A program made the translations under genes and the position numbers. Below, one piece after another: positions 54,126-63,014 of a stretch of DNA of 64,000 nt (positions within the stretch are counted from its first letter, which is position 1; every line of letters begins with the position of its first letter). The notes under the pieces are model-generated. The model was given only the letters and a program-made list of their open reading frames with translations, had not been told where the DNA came from and searched no databases. This stretch comes from LMUY01 sp965199095 (lineage in GTDB: Bacteria > Pseudomonadota > Alphaproteobacteria > Acetobacterales > Acetobacteraceae): the NCBI GenBank assembly GCA_965199095.1, contig CBDAQM010000003.1, forward strand, positions 620,001 to 684,000. The letters run 5' to 3'.

Positions 54126-54268
54126 ACTGATCAACCGGTTGATCGAGGTTCGAGCCTAGGCGACATGCTCGTCGGTCCATAGAAGACCGGACCGGGGTAG
54201 ATGACGTAGATACACGAGGACCTGCGCATAACTGATCGATGATTACAGGCTCTCTTATTATGGATCAT

Positions 54269-54715
54269 TTATAGATTTGGAATGATAGGAAATTGCTCAA
54301 CCAAGTTGCTAAACGAATCGGCCTTCCAAATCGTCAGACTTCGTTCATTTGCATCATAGTCGCTATCATTTTCGTCGAAAGTCCGTCGTCCTTCGACGGC
54401 CGGGTTAGCAAAACCATTTAACAAAATACCGAGATTCAAAAACATGTAACTGCCAACGGCGTATCGCACGCCATTATTATCAATTTGCAACTGCCTAACA
54501 ACATCGTGTAAGTCTCCCTCAAATACGTTGAGGTTCTTATAAAAAACATTTGCAATAAATGGCCGAGTATCGATCGAACAAACCTTTTCATCTATGTAGG
54601 TTATGAACGGTAGATTTAATGACCGGCTCTCGCTAAACGATGATCTATCTTCCTGAATAGTTTGTCGAACCGGGCCGAGCGGGTCCAAAATGGTGGCCAC
54701 TTGGGAAGGCGACAT
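54269..54715 (-). CDS. Orphan hypothetical protein, AT-rich, likely acquired
   Basis: 148 residues, MSPSQVATILDPLGPVRQTI ..., with no signal peptide or membrane segment and no family I recognise. The gene is rich in A and T (stretches such as TTATAAAAAACATTTGCAATA) while every neighbour is strongly GC-rich. Codons such as AAT, TTA and ATA are used freely, which are rare elsewhere in the window. That is the clearest sign of recent transfer in the window outside the ISs. It stands alone between carD and a gene remnant. Start ATG and stop are plain, but expression and function are unknown. Confidence 0.6.
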   Translation of the reverse strand: MSPSQVATILDPLGPVRQTIQEDRSSFSESRSLNLPFITYIDEKVCSIDTRPFIANVFYKNLNVFEGDLHDVVRQLQIDNNGVRYAVGSYMFLNLGILLNGFANPAVEGRRTFDENDSDYDANERSLTIWKADSFSNLVEQFPIIPNL

Positions 54716-54789
54716 ACCTATTGTGACTGGGCCGAGCCCAGTCAGGGGGTGTACTTCCCAGTTAATTTAATCTCCTCCCCAATGCTACT
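54716..54789. promoter_or_regulatory. Upstream region of the AT-rich orphan
   Basis: A short gap containing GTGACTGGGC and a T/A-rich TTAATTTAATCTCC patch near 54765. It may carry the promoter of the minus-strand orphan gene. No operator is recognised. Confidence 0.3.
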
Positions 54790-55010
54790 TTACGAATCGG
54801 GCATCTGTCGGGCATCGAGCGTAAGCGTGCCGCCGGCCGTGGGCTGGCTGACCCGCACCCACACCGTTTGCGTCTCCCCCTTCGCCTGGCGGTGCCAGGA
54901 AAGCGCAGCTTCGCGCTGCCGTAGCCGTCGGTGTGGGCCACGCGGTGAGGGTGGTGTTGCCCGCTTGTATCGCCCTGCTGCCATATGCGAGTGCCCGGCC
55001 CGACGGGAGA
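54790..55010 (-). pseudogene. Remnant of a protein C-terminus, frameshifted
   Basis: Two minus-strand segments fit one decayed gene: RAIQAGNTTLTAWPTPTATA (around 54918-54980) in one frame, then ALSWHRQAKGETQTVWVRVS and GGTLTLDARQMPDS ending at a TAA at 54790-54792 in another. The beta-strand-like, Thr/Ser-rich sequence resembles an extracellular or tail-type domain end. No start is left. It lies next to the AT-rich orphan, as expected at the edge of an insertion. Boundaries are approximate. Confidence 0.3.
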
Positions 55011-55035
55011 GGGATGTGTAAATGCTGGGGTGGCG

Positions 55036-55362
55036 CTAGATCGCGCCCTGGACCCATGCCTTCAACTGGCTCTTCGGCAATGCGCCGACCTTGGTGTCGG
55101 TCGGTATGCCGTTCTTGAACAGGATCAGCGTCGGGATGCCGCGCACGGCGTAGTTCGTCGGCGTCATCGGATTGTCGTCGATGTTCACCTTGGCGACCGT
55201 CACCTTGCCCTTCAACTCGGCCGCGATCTCTTCCAGCGCCGGGCCGATCATCTTGCAGGGGCCGCACCATTCCGCCCAGAAATCCACCAGCACGGGGCCC
55301 TCTGCCTCCAGCACATCCGTCTTGAACGTCTGGTCGCTGACGGCAATCGTGTTCGCGCTCAT
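55036..55362 (-). CDS. trxA: Thioredoxin
   Basis: 108 residues with the active site DFWAEWCGPCKMIGP (Cys-Gly-Pro-Cys) and the cis-proline region VRGIPTLILFKNG. A house-keeping protein-disulfide reductase. It is 52 bp downstream of addA on the same strand and belongs to a conserved alphaproteobacterial order (trxA beside addAB). The start MSANTIAVSDQTF fits the family; an open frame upstream is not needed. Confidence 0.96.
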   Translation of the reverse strand: MSANTIAVSDQTFKTDVLEAEGPVLVDFWAEWCGPCKMIGPALEEIAAELKGKVTVAKVNIDDNPMTPTNYAVRGIPTLILFKNGIPTDTKVGALPKSQLKAWVQGAI

Positions 55363-55414
55363 GCAAAGCCTCCTGCGTGTCGGATAGGAAAGGTGGGCGT
55401 TCTTCCGGGCTGGA

Positions 55415-58400
55415 TCAAGCTGGCGCGGGAGCATGGGAGGCCAGCAACGCGTCCGGCAGCGTCATGACAGCGGCCGAGCGGGTCCAGACCAGGTGGCACT
55501 CGACGGGGCGGCCGGGAAAGATCGCCGCCGCGACTGCCCAGTAGGCCGCCATCTGGCGCAGGTAGAGCACCGGCGTATCTTCCACCCGGCCGGGCGCGTC
55601 GCGGTTGGTCTTGTAGTCGGCCAGCACCACGCGGTCCGGCAGCACGGCCATGCGGTCGACGATCCCGGACACGACCGAGCCGCCCACCAGTCCCGAGAGC
55701 GGCTGCTCCGCCCGGCCGTGGGGGCCGAACAGCGGCGCCAGGGCTGGGTGCGCGATGATGGCCATGATCTCGGCCACGACGGCCGGCTCGCCCGCGGCCT
55801 GCACGTATCGCGCGATGGCGTCGGCCCGCGCTTCGGGCGGCAAGGCCGGCGCGTGTTGCAGGATGCTGTGGATCAGGCTGCCGCGCGCCAACGCGCCGCC
55901 CTCTCCCGTATGGGGGGACGCTGCGTGCGGGACCGGGCCGAGCCAGGCGTCGGTCGGGCGGCTTGGCGCCAGCGGGCTCGGCCGTGCCGGCTCGGTCGGG
56001 CTCGCCTTCGGCAGCCAGTCGGGTGGGCCACCGACCCAATCCGGCAAGTTCGGGACGGCGGCCGGCCGGGTCGCGGCAGCCGGACGCGGCGGGGCGGTCT
56101 GCGCCGTCTCATGCACCAGCGTCGCGCCGTCCCAGGGCTCGCCGACATCGGCCAGCGTGTGCTCCGCCGCGTTCAGCGCCAGCATGCCGCGCCGCACCGC
56201 GCCGTACCAGCTTTCCTCCGGCGCCGGGTGCCGGGTTTGCCAGCCGCACACCAGCAGCCGGTCCTCCGCCCGGGTCAGCGCCACATACAGCAGGCGGTTG
56301 TATTCCTCCATCCGGGCCTGCCGCGCCGCGGCGCGCAGCCGGTCCACCGCGGCGCAGCGCAGCTCCGCCCGCGGCGACCACAGCGGGCAGCCCGCCGCCC
56401 ACACCAGCCCGCCGCCCTCCGGCGGAAGCGAGGCGGTGTCCGGCAGGATGACCACCGGCGCCTGCAAGCCCTTGGCGCCGTGCACCGTCATGACGCGGAC
56501 GGAGCGCCCGGCCTCCTCCGCCTGGCGCTTCACCTCCGCGCCGGATTGCCGCAGCCAATGCACGAAGCCCTGCAACGAGGGCGGATGCGCCGCCGCATGC
56601 GCCATCGCGGCGCCGAGCAGCTCGTCCAGCGGTTCGGCCGCTTCCGGCCCCAGGCGGCGCAACAGCCGCGCCCGGCTGCCCAGCGGCCCCAGCGCCTCCA
56701 CCAGCAGGGCGTGCGGCGTGACGTAATCCACCCGGGCCAGCAGCGCCTCGACGAAGGCGGCGGCCCGGGCCCATTGCGGCCGTTCGCCGCGGCGGCGGCG
56801 CAGCGCCGACCACAGCGACCCCTCGCGCCCGATCGCCAGCGCCATCAGATCGTCGTCGGCCAGTTCGCCGAGCGGGCTGGTCAGGACGCAAGCGAGCGAC
56901 AGGTCATCCTCCGGCAGCAACAGCGTGTCGCACAAGGCGAGCAGGTCCTGCACTGCCGGCTGGTCGGTCAGGTACAGCCGGTCAAGCCCGGCCACCGCCA
57001 CGCCCAGCCCCTTCAGCCGCCGCACCAGGGCGCGGGCGAAATCGTCGCGGCGTCGCACCAGCACCAGGATGTCGCCGGCCTGCACCGCCCGCCCGCAGCT
57101 GGGCAGCATCGTGACCCCGACCTGCGCCGCGATCCAGCGGGCCAGCGCCTCCGCCAGGCGCTGCGGCGCGGTGGTGAGGCCGTGGTTGCGGTCGGCCACG
57201 GCCCAGGGTTCGGGCGCCTCGTGCGGCGGCGGCGGCACGAGCGGCCACAACTCCACCCTTCCCGCCTGGCCGGCCCGGTGCGCCTCGTGCCGCAGGGTCT
57301 CGCCGGGCGGCACCACCCCGGCGGCGGCGACCGGGTCGGCGAACACGTGGTCCACCAGGGCCAGCACGGCGGCGGTGGAGCGGAACGACACGTCCAGCAC
57401 GGTGTCGCGGAACACCTCGCCGGCCGCCGTCACGCTCCGCCGCATCCGGCCGCGCCAGTCGTCGAACCCCGCCGGGTCGGCGCCCTGGAACGAGTAGATC
57501 GACTGCTTGCGGTCGCCCACCGCGAACACCGTGCGGGGCTTGCCCTCCGCCGGCTGGGCGAAGAACTCGGCGGTGAGCGCGCCGGCGATCGCCCATTGCT
57601 CGGGCGCGGTGTCCTGCACCTCGTCCAGCAGCAGATGATCCAGGCCGCCATCCAGCTTGAACAGCACCCAGGCCGTCCCGGGGTCCAGCAGCAGGGCGGA
57701 ACTGCGGGTGATCAGGTCGTCGTAGTCCAGCAGCCCGGCCCGCTGCTTCCGCCGCTCAAACCCGGCGAGCACGGGGGCGGCCAGCGTCAGCAGCGCGTCG
57801 GTGGCGGCGGCGACCTTCAGCGCGCGGCGGTCATCCTCGACCGCGGCGGCCCGCTCCGCCTCGGCCACGCAGGCAGCGGCCAGCGCCGGGTCGGACTTGG
57901 CCCATTTGCTCTTGCAGAACCCGCCGGGCTTGCGGGGGGCGCCATCCTTGGTGAGCAGCAGCGCCAGCCATTCGTCCCAATGCTCCGCCCGCAGCGCCGG
58001 GGACAGGCCGAGCCAGCCCGCCATGCGGCCGGCAAGTTCCTGCTCGCTGGCGGAGCCGTGGGCCTGGAGTTGGGCGATGACGTCGCGCAGCGCCCCGTCC
58101 GGCCATTCCACCCCCGCGCGCACCAGCGCCGCATCGTCGCCGGACACGCCTGCCGCGCGTTGCAGCCGCCTCAGCCGCGCCGGGCCGGGCAACAGCAGCA
58201 GCGGACGCAGCGCCGCTGCCTTGGGCCGCAGCTCCGACACCAGCCGGCCGAAGCCGAGGTCGCTGACCAGCCCGGCGATGGTGGCGAGCGCCGCCGGGTC
58301 GGCATCCGCCATCGCGTCCTCCCGCGCCCCGTTCAGCTCCGCATGGCCGTCCGCGTCCTCCAGCAGGCGGAAATGCGGCGCCAGCGACGCCTCCAGCGGG

Positions 58401-58813
58401 AAGCGACGGAGCAGGGATTGGCAGAAGGCGTGGATGGTGCTGATCCGCATGCCGCCGGGCAGGTCCAGCACCCGGGCGAACAGTCCTTGGGCGCGGCTGA
58501 TCACGTCGGCGCCCGGGGTGATGCCCAGTTCCTTCAACTGCTCGATCAGCCGGTCCTCGGGCAGCGTGACCCATTCGCCCAGGATGCGTTGCAGCCGCAG
58601 CGCCATTTCCGCCGCCGCCGCCTTGGTGAAGGTCAGGCACAGGATGCGGGACGGCTCGGCGTCGTCCAGCATCAGGCGCAGCAGCCGGTCGATCAGCAGC
58701 TTCGTCTTGCCCGACCCGGCGGACGCCGCGACGAAGGCGGACACGCGGGGGGCCGAAGCCTCCCGTTGCAGATTGGCCGCGCGGGCCGAGGCGGTGGGCG
58801 GGATCGCGTTCAT
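55415..58813 (-). CDS. addA: Double-strand break repair helicase-nuclease AddA
   Basis: 1132 residues, the UvrD-like helicase and nuclease subunit of the AddAB recombination complex, which resects DNA ends and loads RecA. Walker A is VAASAGSGKTKLLIDRLLRL near residue 38; ILCLTFTKAAAAEMALRL follows. The helicase core contains LLLDEVQDTAPEQW and TVFAVGDRKQSIYSFQGADP. The C-terminal RecB-like nuclease shows VVLADYKTNRDAPGR near residue 1070. Its ATG overlaps the addB stop (ATGA). Confidence 0.95.
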   Translation of the reverse strand: MNAIPPTASARAANLQREASAPRVSAFVAASAGSGKTKLLIDRLLRLMLDDAEPSRILCLTFTKAAAAEMALRLQRILGEWVTLPEDRLIEQLKELGITPGADVISRAQGLFARVLDLPGGMRISTIHAFCQSLLRRFPLEASLAPHFRLLEDADGHAELNGAREDAMADADPAALATIAGLVSDLGFGRLVSELRPKAAALRPLLLLPGPARLRRLQRAAGVSGDDAALVRAGVEWPDGALRDVIAQLQAHGSASEQELAGRMAGWLGLSPALRAEHWDEWLALLLTKDGAPRKPGGFCKSKWAKSDPALAAACVAEAERAAAVEDDRRALKVAAATDALLTLAAPVLAGFERRKQRAGLLDYDDLITRSSALLLDPGTAWVLFKLDGGLDHLLLDEVQDTAPEQWAIAGALTAEFFAQPAEGKPRTVFAVGDRKQSIYSFQGADPAGFDDWRGRMRRSVTAAGEVFRDTVLDVSFRSTAAVLALVDHVFADPVAAAGVVPPGETLRHEAHRAGQAGRVELWPLVPPPPHEAPEPWAVADRNHGLTTAPQRLAEALARWIAAQVGVTMLPSCGRAVQAGDILVLVRRRDDFARALVRRLKGLGVAVAGLDRLYLTDQPAVQDLLALCDTLLLPEDDLSLACVLTSPLGELADDDLMALAIGREGSLWSALRRRRGERPQWARAAAFVEALLARVDYVTPHALLVEALGPLGSRARLLRRLGPEAAEPLDELLGAAMAHAAAHPPSLQGFVHWLRQSGAEVKRQAEEAGRSVRVMTVHGAKGLQAPVVILPDTASLPPEGGGLVWAAGCPLWSPRAELRCAAVDRLRAAARQARMEEYNRLLYVALTRAEDRLLVCGWQTRHPAPEESWYGAVRRGMLALNAAEHTLADVGEPWDGATLVHETAQTAPPRPAAATRPAAVPNLPDWVGGPPDWLPKASPTEPARPSPLAPSRPTDAWLGPVPHAASPHTGEGGALARGSLIHSILQHAPALPPEARADAIARYVQAAGEPAVVAEIMAIIAHPALAPLFGPHGRAEQPLSGLVGGSVVSGIVDRMAVLPDRVVLADYKTNRDAPGRVEDTPVLYLRQMAAYWAVAAAIFPGRPVECHLVWTRSAAVMTLPDALLASHAPAPA

Positions 58814-61743
58814 TCCCCCTCCTCCAGCGCGGCCCATTCCGCCACCCGGGCAAGCTGGGTGTAGTCGGAGAAGCGCGGCGCCTGCCCAGGGTGCGGCTGC
58901 GACAGATAGGGATGGTCCGGGTTGTCGAACGCGGCCACCAGCGCCGCCAGCCGGTCACGGGCGGTGGCCACCGTGGCGCCGATCGCGTCGGCATCCTGCC
59001 GGAACAGGCTGGTGATCTCGCCGGGCACGAAGCCGCCGGTCAGATGCCAGTAGGTCAGCTCGCGCGCCGGCCCCACCAAGGGCGCGCCGAACGCGCCGTC
59101 GGCGGCCATCGCGGCCTCCAGCAGCAATTGCGGCGCCAGGCCCGCCTGCACGTCGCGGGCGGAGGGTGGCGTGCCGGTCTTGTAGTCCAGGATCGCGATG
59201 CCGCCATCCGCAAGCCGCTCCATCCGGTCGGCGCGCCCGTTCAGCGTGAACGGCAGCGCCGAGGGCACTGCCCAGCGTCCCTGGACCTCGGAGGCGATAT
59301 GCGCCAGCCCTGCGCCCAGCCGCCGGTCCCGCTCGGCCTCCGCCAGCCAGGCCGCGATACGCCGCAGCCGCGGGCGCCACCAGGCCGCCAAGGCTGGACG
59401 CAGCGCCTGTGCGTCGAGCGCGTTGTCCATCGCCCTAGCCAGCCGGTGTTCCGCGTCGGGCGGGAAGCTGGTGCCGACCTCGCGCAGGAAGCCATGCACC
59501 GCGGCATGCACGACGGAGCCGTAATCCGCCGCATCCGCCGGTTCCTCCAGCATGGGCAGCGCTTTCAGCCCCAGGATGCGGCGGGCATAGATCGCGTAGG
59601 GATCGCGCAGCCAGGTCTCGACCTCCGTCACCTGCAACACGCGCGGGCGGTGTTCCAGCGCCGGGCGCGGCGCGGGTGGCGTCCGGCGCGGCGGCGCCCC
59701 CTCCGGCTGGTCCAGCATGCGGGCCCACAGCGCGGCGGGGTGGTCCGGCAGCGACTGGCCCGCGCCGCGCAGCATCGCGTCCAGCCGTTGCAGCCAGCGC
59801 GCCGGCACGGCCGGGGCGCCGTCGCGCCGCAACGGGCAGGAGAACACGACCTCCGGCGCGGCACAGGCGGTCATCAGCCAATCATGCGCGGCCTGACCCA
59901 CCGCCTCTTCCGGCGAGGGCAGCCCGGCGGCGACGCGCATCGGCCGGCTCATCCACGGGCCAGGGTCGGACGCAGCGGGCCACACGCCCTCCGCCAGGCC
60001 GCCCAGCACCAGCAGGTCGGCGCGTTGCAGCCGCGCCTCCAGCAGGCCCCAGATGAACACGCGCGGATGCTCCACCCCGTCGCGGCCCCGCAGGGCACGG
60101 CGGCTGCGCACCGCCACGCCTGCCAAGGCAGCATCCAGCAGGCCCGGCAGCGTATCCGGCGCTTGCGGCGGCAGCACCGCGAGCGCGGGCAACAGCTCCC
60201 CCAGCAACGCGGCGAGCGCCTGGCCGTCCTCCCCGGACCACAGGCGGCGCGATCCGGGTTCGTCGGGCGTGGCCGCCAGCGCCTCCGCTGCGGCGAGGAG
60301 TGCGGCCAGCGCACCGGCCGCTGCCGCTGCCGCACTGGCGGCGAGGGCGAGCAGGGGCGCGAGGCAGGCTTCCACCTGGTCCACGAAGGCGCGGGTCGCG
60401 TCCGACCGGATGGCGAGGCGCAGGCCGTCCAGGCCGGGCGCAGGGGCGGGGCCGCGCAAGGCCTCCCGCTCCAGCCGGCGGGCGCCGGCGCGGCATGCGG
60501 CGGGCGGCAGCCCCGCCGCGGCGAGGGGATGCTTCAACAGGGCCAGCAGCGGCACCGGCCGCAGCGCCTCCGCCACCGCCTGGGCCAGCAGGCGCAGGAA
60601 CACGGCAGGCGGGGTGGCGGCCAAGGGCTCCCCCGCGCTGTCGTCGGCGACGATGCCGAACCGGCCCAGCTCTACGGCCACCCGGCCGGCCAGGTCGCGG
60701 TCCGGCGTGACCAGCGCGGCGCGGTGGTCCGGCGCCTCCAACGCGCCGCGCAGGATCAGCGCGATGGCCAGCGCCTCCTCCTGCTGGTCCGCCGGGGTGA
60801 GGCGGGACAGGCCGCTCGGCGTGTCTGGCAAGGGATCCCGCCAGGTCTTGAGCGCCGTGGCGGGCAGCAGGGCGCGGTGCAGCAAAGCCGTGCGCGCCGA
60901 CGGTGCAGCGGCCGGTGCTGCGTGACGCTGCACATCACCCCGCGTGGCGCCCAGCCGGATGAGCAGGCGCTGGAGGCCGGATTGCGGGTGGCTGTCCTCC
61001 AGCGCGTCCCATGCCGCCTCCGGCAGGTCCAAATCCAGCCCGGGCAGCAAGACCTGCCCGCGCGGCAGCCCGGCCACGACGCGCAGCAGCCGCGCCACGG
61101 CGGGAATGCCGCCCGTCGACCCGGCGGCGAGCACCCGGGTGGCGGGCGGGGTTTGGGCCCATGCCTGGGCCTGCGCATCCAGCAGCTTCACCTGGCGCGC
61201 CGCCGGGTTCATCAGCCCGGCCGCCTCCAGGAAGGCCGGCCAGGCGCGCGTGACGATGCGCAGGAACTCCAGCGTGATGCCCCAATGGGCCGCGTAATCC
61301 TCCGCCGCCAGGCCCGGCAGCACGGTGGCGAGGTCGATCTCCGCCCGTTCCGCCTCATCCATCAGCGCGGCCAGCTCCACCGCCAGCGGCCAGGCGTGGT
61401 CGGCGGTCACGGGGGCGCCGAAGCGGCCGTCCAGCGCCATCACCAGCCGCGTCAGATGCGCCAGCCGCAGCGGCGCCGGGATGGCCGGGCGCAGGTCCAG
61501 CGCACCCGCCAGGGCCAAGGGGGCTTCGTCCAGCGCGCCCAGCGCCGCGATGCGCGGCAGCAGCAGCGGGCGGCCCTGGGTCCGCGCCAGGAACGCCTCC
61601 GCCAGCGCCCGGGCGGCGCGGCGGGTCGGCAGCAGGATCAGCCCGTCCGCCACCGCGAGCGGGTCGTCCCCCGCCTGGTCCAGCCAATCGGCCGCCACCG
61701 CGTCCAGGAACGCGCCGTGCGGGGCGATGGTGGACAGCGTCAC
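58810..61743 (-). CDS. addB: Double-strand break repair protein AddB
   Basis: 977 residues. A UvrD-like fold that lacks a normal Walker A (N-terminal LILLPTRRAARALAEAF), as in the alphaproteobacterial AddB, so it probably does not hydrolyse ATP. The C-terminal nuclease domain has GGIAILDYKTGTPPSARDVQ near residue 850. With AddA it forms the end-processing complex that recognises Chi-like sites. Start MTLSTIAPHGAFLDAV; its coding region overlaps the next gene by four bases. Confidence 0.93.
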   Translation of the reverse strand: MTLSTIAPHGAFLDAVAADWLDQAGDDPLAVADGLILLPTRRAARALAEAFLARTQGRPLLLPRIAALGALDEAPLALAGALDLRPAIPAPLRLAHLTRLVMALDGRFGAPVTADHAWPLAVELAALMDEAERAEIDLATVLPGLAAEDYAAHWGITLEFLRIVTRAWPAFLEAAGLMNPAARQVKLLDAQAQAWAQTPPATRVLAAGSTGGIPAVARLLRVVAGLPRGQVLLPGLDLDLPEAAWDALEDSHPQSGLQRLLIRLGATRGDVQRHAAPAAAPSARTALLHRALLPATALKTWRDPLPDTPSGLSRLTPADQQEEALAIALILRGALEAPDHRAALVTPDRDLAGRVAVELGRFGIVADDSAGEPLAATPPAVFLRLLAQAVAEALRPVPLLALLKHPLAAAGLPPAACRAGARRLEREALRGPAPAPGLDGLRLAIRSDATRAFVDQVEACLAPLLALAASAAAAAAGALAALLAAAEALAATPDEPGSRRLWSGEDGQALAALLGELLPALAVLPPQAPDTLPGLLDAALAGVAVRSRRALRGRDGVEHPRVFIWGLLEARLQRADLLVLGGLAEGVWPAASDPGPWMSRPMRVAAGLPSPEEAVGQAAHDWLMTACAAPEVVFSCPLRRDGAPAVPARWLQRLDAMLRGAGQSLPDHPAALWARMLDQPEGAPPRRTPPAPRPALEHRPRVLQVTEVETWLRDPYAIYARRILGLKALPMLEEPADAADYGSVVHAAVHGFLREVGTSFPPDAEHRLARAMDNALDAQALRPALAAWWRPRLRRIAAWLAEAERDRRLGAGLAHIASEVQGRWAVPSALPFTLNGRADRMERLADGGIAILDYKTGTPPSARDVQAGLAPQLLLEAAMAADGAFGAPLVGPARELTYWHLTGGFVPGEITSLFRQDADAIGATVATARDRLAALVAAFDNPDHPYLSQPHPGQAPRFSDYTQLARVAEWAALEEGE

Positions 61744-62471
61744 CGCGTTTCGCCGGTCTCGTTCGCGTGCAGCGCCACCTCCGCGTCGGACAAATCCTGC
61801 GGGCGGGACAGGTGGAACCAGAGGCCGTCATGCACCATGGCGCGCAGCCGCCCGGCGGCGATCGCCCGGTCCCACATCGCGTTCACGCTGAACGGCGCGG
61901 CCGGCGGGTCGGCGAACAGGGCCGGCGTGGCGAGCTGCATCCCGGCATAGAGGTATGGCGCCACCTCCCGCTCCCGCCGGCGTCGTACGGCGCCCCAGGG
62001 GTCGACGGAGAAATCCCCCCGTCCGACCTCCCCATGCACCTGGAACGTGCGGTGGACCAGAAGCAGCGCGTCCAGCGAAGCGGGATCAAACGCGCCGTGG
62101 AGCCGTTGCAGCGTGGGGGACGGGCCATCCAGCCAGAAGCTGTCGCCGTTGACCACATAGAACGCCGCATCGCGCAGCGCACCGCTGGCCAGCGCCGCCG
62201 CCACGGCGCCACCCGTATCCAGCAAGGTCGGCTCCCGCTGCAGGATGACCTCCGGCCCGGCGCTGCGGCGCTGAAGGTGGCGCTGCACCAAATCGGCCTG
62301 CCAGTGCGTGTTCACCACGACGCGGGCCACGCCCGCGGCGTGCAGCCGGTCCAGCGCGTGGTCCAGCAAGGTACGGCCGCCCAGCGGCAGCAGCGGCTTG
62401 GCAGTCCGCTCGGTCAGCGGGCGCATGCGGGTGCCGAGGCCCGCCGCCAGCACCATCGCCTGCGCGATCAT
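61740..62471 (-). CDS. Sugar-phosphate nucleotidyltransferase (MurU-like)
   Basis: 243 residues. N-terminal signature AMVLAAGLGTRMRPLTERTA, then KPLLPLGGRTLLDHAL, with the G-x-G-T-R-x-R-P motif and conserved Lys of nucleotidyltransferases; later VVNTHWQADLVQRHLQ and PTLLDTGGAVAAAL. It resembles N-acetylmuramate-1-phosphate uridylyltransferase (MurU), which recycles cell-wall sugar. The family often sits between tsaE and addB together with a kinase gene; the kinase is missing here. It overlaps addB. Confidence 0.82.
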   Translation of the reverse strand: MIAQAMVLAAGLGTRMRPLTERTAKPLLPLGGRTLLDHALDRLHAAGVARVVVNTHWQADLVQRHLQRRSAGPEVILQREPTLLDTGGAVAAALASGALRDAAFYVVNGDSFWLDGPSPTLQRLHGAFDPASLDALLLVHRTFQVHGEVGRGDFSVDPWGAVRRRREREVAPYLYAGMQLATPALFADPPAAPFSVNAMWDRAIAAGRLRAMVHDGLWFHLSRPQDLSDAEVALHANETGETR

Positions 62472-62480
62472 CCGCGACGG

Positions 62481-62933
62481 TTACCCAAGCCGGTCGGCCC
62501 AGCCCATCAGCAGGGCCGTCCGCGCGCCGTCCTCCGCCGGTTCCAGCACGACGGACAAGGCGTCCCTGGGCCGCAGCACGCCCAGCCGGTCCGCCCACTC
62601 CACGACGACGATGCCTTCCCGCGCCTCGTCCCAGCCAAGCTCCATCACGCCGCCGGGGCCGTCCAGCCGCCAGAGGTCGAAATGGCAGATCGGACCGCGG
62701 CTGGTGTCGTATTCCTGCACCAGCGTGTAGGACGGGCTCGGCACTTCAAGCGCGGGGTCGCGGGCGGCGGCGCGGATCAGGGCGCGGGCCAGGGCGGACT
62801 TGCCGGCCCCAAGCGGCCCGTCCAGCAGCACGGCGTCACCCGGCTGGACCGCCGCGGCGATGCGCTCTCCCAGGGCCTCGGTCGCGCGGAGGTCGGGCAG
62901 GAACAGGCGGATCGCCGTTTCGGTCGCAGACAT
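62481..62933 (-). CDS. tsaE: tRNA threonylcarbamoyladenosine biosynthesis ATPase TsaE
   Basis: 150 residues. Walker A LLDGPLGAGKSALARALIRA, then the family signatures EVPSPSYTLVQEY, HFDLWRLDGPGG and GIVVVEWADRLG. It is the ATPase partner of TsaB and TsaD in making t6A at position 37 of ANN-decoding tRNAs. Nine bases separate it from the nucleotidyltransferase gene, so they are in one operon. Confidence 0.94.
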   Translation of the reverse strand: MSATETAIRLFLPDLRATEALGERIAAAVQPGDAVLLDGPLGAGKSALARALIRAAARDPALEVPSPSYTLVQEYDTSRGPICHFDLWRLDGPGGVMELGWDEAREGIVVVEWADRLGVLRPRDALSVVLEPAEDGARTALLMGWADRLG

Positions 62934-63014
62934 GGGTGCTATCTAGCCGGGCTTGCCGGGGCCTGCCAGCGTCCAGTGCTTGCGCCCGGGAAAAGCGGCG
63001 CTAGGTTCCGGCAC

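Noticed and set aside
55433..58864. A 1143-codon open frame on the plus strand opposite addA
   Set aside because: The minus-strand addA has all helicase and nuclease motifs; the plus-strand product is low-complexity Arg/Gln/His-rich sequence.
58891..61950. A 1019-codon plus-strand open frame opposite addB
   Set aside because: It is the same kind of shadow as opposite addA; addB on the minus strand has a recognisable nuclease domain.
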